Part shown: positions 1 through 4,985 of the stretch, one piece after another
Numbering within the stretch: position 1 is the stretch's first letter
How the letters are laid out: every line of letters starts with the position of its first letter
DNA from: Devosiaceae bacterium
GTDB taxonomy: Bacteria > Pseudomonadota > Alphaproteobacteria > Rhizobiales > Devosiaceae
Length of the DNA: 8,263 bases
Reading direction: 5' to 3'
NCBI GenBank assembly: GCA_021648585.1
Contig: JAKISM010000113.1
Span: 1-8,263 of the forward strand
Notes under the pieces: model-generated
What the model saw: only the letters and a program-made list of their open reading frames with translations
Told to the model about the DNA's origin: nothing
Databases searched by the model: none
Made by a program: the position numbers and the translations under genes

Positions 1-66
1 TCATGCCCAAACTAATGCTTTATAGGCATGAGAAAACATATAGGCAAGCATCATAGTGCTTTACAT
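1..66. other. Left-edge non-coding stretch, downstream of the IalB-family gene
   Basis: I see no gene here. The stretch lies beyond the stop codon of the leftward IalB-family gene. It contains two weak inverted repeats: a 7-bp pair (1-7 with 25-31, 17-nt loop) and a 5-bp pair (46-50 with 57-61, 6-nt loop). Neither is GC-rich nor followed by a T-run in the leftward direction, so neither is called as an intrinsic terminator. Short open stretches on both strands end quickly at stop codons. Confidence 0.5.
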
Positions 67-579
67 TTAGGGAAGTTCTGCAAACCCCTTACTGAAGCCA
101 TTAAGAGAAACTGGAATGCCAATGCCCTCTTCAGGAGTTTTGAAAACTACAAAAATCGCAGTTTTTCCCTTTGTGAGAACATCTATCAATTCATCATCCA
201 TCACAACTTCAGCAACACAGCCATTTGGCAAACAGCGCACAAAGGCAACTCGCCCCAAATCAGTACCATCAACATTTAGACCCAAACCATTTGGCAATAA
301 TATACCAAGCGGCGCTAATACTCTTAATAATCTAGCCTGTTTATCAGCGGTTTTTAATACGATAACTGAAAGCCCAACATTTGGCTGATCTTGAGCGCTT
401 ACATTTTGAATTAGCGCACATTGCTCAAAACTAGCACCTGGTGGTGTATCGCAACTCATTTGCCAGTCGTCATATTGCGCCTTAACAATTCCTTGCGCTA
501 ACGAGCTTATACTAGAGCCCAACGAGAAAATTAAAACTGCAACAATGATAGTAAAAATACGGGAAATGATATTATTCAC
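67..579 (-). CDS. IalB-family (invasion-associated locus B) secreted periplasmic protein
   Basis: The 170-residue product looks exported. It has a short N-terminus with Arg7, a hydrophobic core at about 8-27 and a plausible signal-peptidase site after Ala28. The mature part carries the family pattern: an early YDDWQMSC segment (Trp39, Cys43), Cys54, a central VGLSVIVLKT strand, the LAPLGILLPNGLGL stretch (88-101), and a second cysteine pair (Cys116, Cys121) flanking LPNG. The four cysteines suggest two disulphides in the periplasm. IalB was named from Bartonella erythrocyte invasion, but members are widespread in free-living Rhizobiales, so an invasion role should not be assumed; the molecular function is unknown. 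The start codon is GTG at 577-579, supported by a GGAGA ribosome-binding site 9 nt upstream and by the signal peptide beginning right there. It is divergent from surf1. The length is normal for the family. Confidence 0.85.
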   Translation of the reverse strand: MNNIISRIFTIIVAVLIFSLGSSISSLAQGIVKAQYDDWQMSCDTPPGASFEQCALIQNVSAQDQPNVGLSVIVLKTADKQARLLRVLAPLGILLPNGLGLNVDGTDLGRVAFVRCLPNGCVAEVVMDDELIDVLTKGKTAIFVVFKTPEEGIGIPVSLNGFSKGFAELP

Positions 580-588
580 TTTACTAAA

Positions 589-593
589 TCTCC
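589..593 (-). promoter_or_regulatory. Ribosome-binding site (GGAGA) fixing a GTG start
   Basis: GGAGA on the minus strand lies 9 nt before the GTG at 577-579 of the IalB-family gene. It supports that GTG as the start, since no ATG near the signal peptide is better placed. Confidence 0.65.
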
Positions 594-615
594 AAACAAC
601 GACAACAATGATCTT

Positions 616-637
616 AGACTTATTTTATAATAGGTCT
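616..637. repeat. Operator-like inverted repeat in the divergent intergenic region
   Basis: Two 9-bp arms, AGACTTATT (616-624) and AATAGGTCT (629-637), are inverted copies with one mismatch (T620 against G633, a wobble in RNA) around a 4-bp centre. The dyad overlaps the best -10 candidate of the leftward IalB-family gene. Neither direction shows a T-run after it, so it does not look like a terminator. It could bind a dimeric regulator serving one or both divergent genes. That role is inference; only the symmetry is seen. Confidence 0.55.
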
Positions 638-653
638 TTATCAATAATTCTAA
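624..653 (-). promoter_or_regulatory. Candidate sigma-70-type promoter for the IalB-family gene
   Basis: Read leftward, TTAGAA (648-653) and TATAAA (624-629) are separated by 18 nt. The -10 matches TATAAT at five of six positions and the -35 matches TTGACA at three of six. This would place the transcript start near 617, about 38 nt before the GTG. In AT-rich DNA such matches arise easily, so this is a candidate only. Confidence 0.3.
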
Positions 654-671
654 GCCTAACACAACAACAAA

Positions 672-682
672 CTGCGGCGCAG
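672..682. repeat. Short GC-rich perfect palindrome upstream of surf1
   Basis: CTGCG and CGCAG flank a single central G, making an 11-bp perfect dyad that stands out in otherwise AT-rich DNA. It sits 43 nt before the surf1 start, where a -35 element would be expected for the TAAAAT at 695-700. It may be a small protein-binding site or chance. Confidence 0.35.
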
Positions 683-694
683 ATGTGGCAAAGA

Positions 695-700
695 TAAAAT
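695..700 (+). promoter_or_regulatory. Candidate -10 element for surf1
   Basis: TAAAAT lies about 25 nt before the surf1 start. The sequence 17 nt upstream (672-677, CTGCGG) is a poor -35 match and coincides with the GC-rich palindrome, so if this promoter is real it may depend on an activator. The evidence is weak. Confidence 0.2.
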
Positions 701-714
701 ATTTTTGCGCTTAT

Positions 715-718
715 AGGA
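715..718 (+). promoter_or_regulatory. Ribosome-binding site (AGGA) supporting a TTG start
   Basis: AGGA ends 6 nt before the TTG at 725. An in-frame TAA at 719-721 blocks any earlier start, and no in-frame ATG occurs before the first membrane helix. Together these make TTG the likely surf1 start. Confidence 0.55.
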
Positions 719-724
719 TAAATT

Positions 725-1555
725 TTGCAAAACCAAAATAAACCTTCAGATCAGGACAACCCATATTCTGAATTAGTTGCAGAACTTAAACAAAGAGAGA
801 GTTTACGCCCCTCTCCTATTTCTAGAGGGTTTGTGGCCTTTATCTCAATACTTGCCATCATTTTCATTGCACTTGGATTTTATCAGTTACAACAATACTC
901 CCAAAAATTAGCAAAAGACGAATATAATTTTACACAAATGCAACAAGATCCAATTCCTATTCCACCTCAAAATGAGTGGAAAATATTTGATGCCAATATA
1001 TATTCTTTTCGTCCAATAATAATAGTTGGAAAATATTTGGCACAAAAACCCGTTTGCGTTGTGACTAATTTAATTGATTCTAAAGGTAGCAATAGCGGCA
1101 AGGGCTGCTGGGTAATCGCTCCGTTTGAATTGGAAAACGGTGGAATTATCTTAGTAAATCGTGGTTTTATAAAACAATCAGATAGGTTCCTCATAAATTC
1201 AATGCCATCGCCATCGGGCACTTTTACCCTGAAAGGTATCGCAAGAACATCTCAACAGGGCGACCTTTTTACTAAAGGGCCAGATATTAAAAATAGGGTA
1301 GATTATGTTCTTTCAATAGAGCGCCTAGCAATTTTCATGGAGCTAAATGATAAAAATATTGCGCCAATATATATTGATCTTGCAGCCGATCAAGAAACCT
1401 CTTTTCAGGGCGGTGAAACAAAGATAAAAGCTCTAAATAGGCATTTTGAATACGCAATGGTTAGTTTTTTAATCTCTTTAATAATCGTATTATTATCATT
1501 TTATTGGCTATTAAAAAAATCAATCGAACGAAGAAAGACTAAACTTAAAAATTAA
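725..1555 (+). CDS. surf1: SURF1-family cytochrome c oxidase assembly protein
   Basis: SURF1 proteins are inner-membrane factors that help insert haem a into subunit I of aa3-type cytochrome oxidase. The 276-residue product has the family layout: a polar N-terminal tail, a first membrane helix at about 35-56, a large periplasmic domain, a second helix at about 243-263 and a lysine/arginine-rich cytoplasmic tail. The signature GCWVIAPF (127-134) followed by IILVNRGF (141-148) is typical, as is NRHFEYA (238-244) before the second helix. Two family positions are altered. The end of helix 1 reads LGFYQLQQ where LGxWQLxR is usual, and the Trp after the NxHxxYA motif is Ser247. The start is TTG. 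No other cytochrome-oxidase gene is in the window; the gene is followed after 84 nt by thrC. The family call is secure, full activity less so. Confidence 0.88.
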   Translation: MQNQNKPSDQDNPYSELVAELKQRESLRPSPISRGFVAFISILAIIFIALGFYQLQQYSQKLAKDEYNFTQMQQDPIPIPPQNEWKIFDANIYSFRPIIIVGKYLAQKPVCVVTNLIDSKGSNSGKGCWVIAPFELENGGIILVNRGFIKQSDRFLINSMPSPSGTFTLKGIARTSQQGDLFTKGPDIKNRVDYVLSIERLAIFMELNDKNIAPIYIDLAADQETSFQGGETKIKALNRHFEYAMVSFLISLIIVLLSFYWLLKKSIERRKTKLKN

Positions 1556-1639
1556 AAACATAATATTGCTCGCTTGCTCTTACTCTTTGATGATATTAAG
1601 AGAGGCAAAGAAAATAATATTAATTCATGGATAGGGTTT

Positions 1640-3037
1640 ATGAAATTTATCTCAACACGAGGCTTAGCGCCAGATTTAGGCTTTTGCGATAGCGTACTTG
1701 CAGGGCTTGCAAATGATGGCGGTCTCTATTTACCGCAACAATGGCCGCAAATATCCTCTAAAGAAATTGCCTCTTTTGCTAATCTTTCTTTTAGTGAAAT
1801 TGCTTTTGCTATTATTTCTCGCTTTGTTGATAATGAAATAGATGAAAAGACTTTGCAAAAAATGATAAATGCGTCTTATGCAGGTTTTAACCATCCATCA
1901 GTAACACCCCTAAAGGAAATTGAGAGCGACCATTTTGTGCTTGAGCTTTTTCATGGGCCAACTCTTGCTTTCAAAGATGTTGCAATGCAATTTTTAGCAA
2001 GATTAATAGATGATATTCTTGTTAAGCGCTCACGTCGTGCGACAATCATTGGCGCAACTTCTGGTGATACTGGCTCTGCCGCCATTGAGGCGTTTAAGGG
2101 TCGTGATAATGTGGATATTTTTATCCTTCACCCATTGGGGCGCACTTCAGAAATTCAACGAAAGCAAATGACTAGCGTAATAGAGGATAATATTTTCAAT
2201 ATAGCAATCGAAGGGAATTTCGACGATTGCCAAAATATTGTAAAAGCACTATTTGCCGATGAAAAATTCCGTCAAACAACTAATCTCTCTGGTGTTAATT
2301 CTATTAATTGGGGACGGATTTTAGCGCAAATTACCTATTATTTCAAAGCGGCAAGCGATTTAGGAGCGCCACATAAGCAGATTGATTTCACTGTTCCAAC
2401 TGGAAATTTTGGTGATGTTTTTGCAGGTTTTGCCGCTAAAAAAATGGGACTGCCAATAAGAAAGCTTATTATTGCAACCAACGAAAACGATATTTTAGCA
2501 CGTACATTAAAAACTGGGCTCTACGAAACAAACACCGTTCAAGCCACCAGTTCACCCTCAATGGACATTCAAATTTCATCTAATTTTGAGCGATTACTAT
2601 TTGAGGCACTAAATAGAGATGGCGCAAAAGTTCGTGCATTAATGAATTCTCTTAAACAATCAGGCAGTTTTTCTTTACCCAAAGATACCCTTGATTATAT
2701 CAAGCAAGATTTCTTGGCATTAAGCGCTAACCAAAATGCAGTTGATGCTACAATGGCCAGCACTCTTAAGAAATCAAACTATCTTTTAGATCCTCATAGC
2801 GCAGTAGCTGTAAATGTTGCACAAGCCCTTAAAGACAAGCATATTTCAATGATTTCTCTAGCAACCGCCCACCCTGCTAAATTTCCTAAAGCAGTAGAAA
2901 AGGCGACAGGACAATCACCGCAACTTCCAGATTTTTTATCAGATCTTTTGCAAAGAGAAGAAAAAATGCAGATATTGCAAAATGATGTGAGTGAGATCAA
3001 ACAATATATTAATCAGCACACTCGTGTTAATAAATAA
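1640..3037 (+). CDS. thrC: Threonine synthase
   Basis: This PLP enzyme converts O-phospho-L-homoserine and water to L-threonine and phosphate, the last step of threonine synthesis in the cytoplasm. The product is 465 residues, usual for the long proteobacterial type. Visible landmarks are the N-terminal STRG and GLANDGGLYLP segments, the PLP lysine Lys112 in HGPTLAFKD, SGDTGSAA (141-148), SINWGRI (221-227), the phosphate-binding GNFGD (255-259), and the C-terminal DPHSAVAV and ATAHPAKFP stretches. The open frame extends upstream to a TTG at 1574, but those 22 codons do not resemble the family. MKFISTRG at 1640 is the expected N-terminus and has a purine-rich GGATAGGG just upstream. It lies 84 nt after surf1 and 23 nt before the M16 peptidase, a gene pairing that as far as I recall is common in Rhizobiales. 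Confidence 0.95.
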   Translation: MKFISTRGLAPDLGFCDSVLAGLANDGGLYLPQQWPQISSKEIASFANLSFSEIAFAIISRFVDNEIDEKTLQKMINASYAGFNHPSVTPLKEIESDHFVLELFHGPTLAFKDVAMQFLARLIDDILVKRSRRATIIGATSGDTGSAAIEAFKGRDNVDIFILHPLGRTSEIQRKQMTSVIEDNIFNIAIEGNFDDCQNIVKALFADEKFRQTTNLSGVNSINWGRILAQITYYFKAASDLGAPHKQIDFTVPTGNFGDVFAGFAAKKMGLPIRKLIIATNENDILARTLKTGLYETNTVQATSSPSMDIQISSNFERLLFEALNRDGAKVRALMNSLKQSGSFSLPKDTLDYIKQDFLALSANQNAVDATMASTLKKSNYLLDPHSAVAVNVAQALKDKHISMISLATAHPAKFPKAVEKATGQSPQLPDFLSDLLQREEKMQILQNDVSEIKQYINQHTRVNK

Positions 3038-3048
3038 TAGCATATTAT

Positions 3049-3053
3049 AGGGG
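3049..3053 (+). promoter_or_regulatory. Ribosome-binding site (AGGGG) fixing a TTG start
   Basis: AGGGG ends 7 nt before the TTG at 3061. The next in-frame ATG falls 18 codons later and would remove the first strand of the peptidase fold, so TTG is preferred. Confidence 0.65.
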
Positions 3054-3060
3054 CTAGATA

Positions 3061-4323
3061 TTGAAAGTAACAACTACAAAATTAGATAATGGTATTGTCA
3101 TATTGAGTGATAATATGGAACACCTTGAAAGCGCTTCGCTTGGCATTTGGGTAAAATCAGGCTCTCGTTTTGAAAATGAGAACGAGCATGGCATTTCTCA
3201 TTTACTTGAACATATGGCATTTAAGGGCACAAAAACTCGTAACGCCAAACAAATTGCTGAGCAAATTGAAAATGTGGGGGGCGAATTAAACGCTGCAACT
3301 TCCATTGAACATACTGGATATTTCGCTCGCACCTTAAAAGAAGATACTGGCCTTGCCGCTGAAATTCTTTCAGATATTTTACAGAATTCTTTATTTAACG
3401 AAAATGAATTAAGCCGAGAAAAACAAGTTATCGTACAAGAAATTGGCGCATCTCACGATGATCCTGATGATCAAGCCTTTGATATGTTCCTATCAACCGC
3501 CTACCCCAATCAAGCTATTGGACGGCCAATTCTTGGCACTGTTAAATCGGTTTGTGATTTCACTCCAAATGCCATTCGCTCTTATTTACATAATAATTAT
3601 GTAGGTGATCGCATGATTGTGGCAGCCGCTGGCAAAATTGATCATGATGGCTTAGTGAAAATAATTGAAAAGCAATTTACAGACCTTCATGCAACTGGCT
3701 CAAAACAACCAGAAAAAGCAAACTATGTTGGTGGTGATGCACGCCAAACCTCAAAGCACGAACAGGCTCATATTATATTAGGCATTGAGGGGCGAGCATA
3801 TAATTCTGATGGTTATTATGCCACGCTAATATTGGCAAAAATATTAGGCGGAGGCATGAGTTCACGCCTATTTCAAGAATTACGTGAAAAACGTGGGCTT
3901 TGTTATTCAATTTATGCGTTTCACTGGGCGTTTGCTGATAGCGGAATATTAGGTGTTGCCAGCGCAACAGGCCCTGAACAAGTAGATGAATTAATACCTG
4001 TAATAATTGAAGAATTAAAAAAAGTTACACAAGATATAACGCAAGAAGAAGTTATAAGAGTTCGCAATCAAATTAGAGCGGGTCTATTAATGTCATTAGA
4101 AAGTCCAACAGCAAGATCTGGCCAATTAGCACGCCAGCAAATATTGTTCGGCCACCCAGTTGAGATGCAAGAAACCCTTGAGCGCATCAACAAAATAGAC
4201 GCTAAAAGAGTAAAGCAAATAGCTCTAGAATTAATTCAAGACGCCAAGCCAACCGTCGCGGCCTTAGGGCCAATAGAAAAAATGCCAGATTATCAAACTA
4301 TAAAACAACATTTTGCTTCATGA
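3061..4323 (+). CDS. M16B zinc metallopeptidase (processing-peptidase type)
   Basis: The 420-residue product belongs to the pitrilysin/M16 family and has the two-domain size of subfamily M16B. The inverted zinc motif HxxEH is intact: His47 and His51 as ligands, Glu50 as the catalytic base, and Glu127 in VIVQEI as third ligand, 76 residues after His51. The second domain carries GGGMSSRLFQELREKRGLCYS (263-283) with the usual Arg/Tyr positions (Arg278, Tyr282). There is no signal peptide, so it should act in the cytoplasm on peptides or unfolded segments. Alphaproteobacterial members are the closest bacterial relatives of the mitochondrial processing peptidase beta subunit. The native substrate is unknown. 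The gene begins with TTG behind an AGGGG site and its stop overlaps the start of the acetyltransferase gene by 4 nt. Confidence 0.93.
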   Translation: MKVTTTKLDNGIVILSDNMEHLESASLGIWVKSGSRFENENEHGISHLLEHMAFKGTKTRNAKQIAEQIENVGGELNAATSIEHTGYFARTLKEDTGLAAEILSDILQNSLFNENELSREKQVIVQEIGASHDDPDDQAFDMFLSTAYPNQAIGRPILGTVKSVCDFTPNAIRSYLHNNYVGDRMIVAAAGKIDHDGLVKIIEKQFTDLHATGSKQPEKANYVGGDARQTSKHEQAHIILGIEGRAYNSDGYYATLILAKILGGGMSSRLFQELREKRGLCYSIYAFHWAFADSGILGVASATGPEQVDELIPVIIEELKKVTQDITQEEVIRVRNQIRAGLLMSLESPTARSGQLARQQILFGHPVEMQETLERINKIDAKRVKQIALELIQDAKPTVAALGPIEKMPDYQTIKQHFAS

Positions 4324-4964
4324 TTTCAATGTTCTCCAACCTATTTAGCTCTTCTCCAACTCCAACATTTTCTAATAATAATATTTTCTTACGCTTTGCT
4401 CAAAAAAATGATTATAAAGAATGGAGTTCATTACGTCTAAAAAATATGGACTACCTCGCCCCATTTGAGCCAAAATGGCATAAGAGCGATCTAAGCGAAA
4501 GCGCATTTATAAAACGGCTTTTTCATTATGAAAACCACGCAAAAACAAAGACTGAGTTTCAGTTTTTTATTTTTCTTCAAAATAAAGGAATAAAAACATT
4601 GGTTGGCGCAATTAGCCTTTCAAATATTCGTTATAATGCTGCACGTCATGTAACTTTAGGATATTGGGTAAGCGAGGAAGAAAGCAATAAGGGAATAATA
4701 AGCAAATCAGTAAAACTTATTTTACCCTTCATTTTCAATTCTTTGCAATTAGTTCGAGTTCATGCCGCCTGCTTGCCTCATAATATTGCATCACGTAAAC
4801 TATTAGAAAAGAACGGTTTTGAGGAAGAAGGTTATAGCAAGGATTATTTACAAATAAATGGCATTTGGCAAGATCATGTGCTTTATGCGCTAACAAGAGA
4901 AAAATATTTATCTCTAAATACTTGTGAAACCAACAAAACAGCGTTACCAAAAGAATATCGATAA
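4320..4964 (+). CDS. GNAT-family N-acetyltransferase, RimJ/RimL-like
   Basis: The 214-residue product fits the GNAT group that includes RimJ/RimL, which transfer acetyl from acetyl-CoA to protein N-termini or to small amines. Seen are an N-terminal strand (NIFLRFAQKND, 21-31), a VGAISLSNI strand (95-103), the GYWVSEEESNKGI cofactor-binding segment (114-126), and the strongly conserved CLPHNIASRKLLEKNGF block (151-167) with GIWQDHVLYAL (181-191) after it. The classical Q/RxxGxG/A cofactor loop is loose here, ESNKGII. The substrate cannot be read from sequence. The ATG overlaps the peptidase stop in an ATGA, and no ribosome-binding site is visible before it, so translation is probably coupled to the upstream gene. 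An ATG three codons later is an alternative start. The first 20 residues are a Ser/Thr/Asn-rich extension before the fold. Confidence 0.88.
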   Translation: MISMFSNLFSSSPTPTFSNNNIFLRFAQKNDYKEWSSLRLKNMDYLAPFEPKWHKSDLSESAFIKRLFHYENHAKTKTEFQFFIFLQNKGIKTLVGAISLSNIRYNAARHVTLGYWVSEEESNKGIISKSVKLILPFIFNSLQLVRVHAACLPHNIASRKLLEKNGFEEEGYSKDYLQINGIWQDHVLYALTREKYLSLNTCETNKTALPKEYR

Positions 4965-4967
4965 GCT

Positions 4968-4972
4968 AAGGA
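4968..4972 (+). promoter_or_regulatory. Ribosome-binding site (AAGGA) with long spacer
   Basis: AAGGA lies 13 nt before the ATG at 4986, longer than the usual 5-9 nt. No ATG, GTG or TTG lies in frame within the gap, so the ATG stands, and the spacing may lower expression of the EAL gene. A weak 5-bp pairing of 4955-4959 with 4971-4975 would partly cover this site. Confidence 0.45.
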
Positions 4973-4985
4973 TATCTATTCATTA

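Noticed and set aside
1..61. Inverted repeats downstream of the IalB-family gene as an intrinsic terminator
   Set aside because: The stems are short (7 bp with a 17-nt loop, and 5 bp), not GC-rich, and no T-run follows in the leftward direction.
222..386. CATTTGGC repeated three times within the IalB-family gene
   Set aside because: These are explained by coding of PNG/PNV tripeptides in the protein; the spacing is irregular and there is no repeat array.
28..388. Rightward open frames opposite the IalB-family gene
   Set aside because: They lie antisense to a well-supported family member with a signal peptide, and their translations show no recognisable domain.
685..710. Sigma-54 promoter (GG...GC) upstream of surf1
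   Set aside because: TGGCA and TTGCG are present, but the GG-to-GC distance is about 19 nt rather than the strict 10 nt between elements.
1577..1602. Inverted repeat CTCTTA/TAAGAG between surf1 and thrC as a terminator or attenuator
   Set aside because: Only 6 bp with a 14-nt loop, no T-run after it and no leader peptide rich in Thr or Ile codons.
1574..1639. Upstream extension of thrC to a TTG start (22 extra codons)
   Set aside because: The extra residues do not resemble threonine synthase N-termini, and MKFISTRG at 1640 does. No good ribosome-binding site supports the TTG.
4955..4975. Hairpin over the ribosome-binding site of the EAL gene as a riboregulator
   Set aside because: Only a 5-bp AU-rich stem with an 11-nt loop, too weak to claim as regulation.
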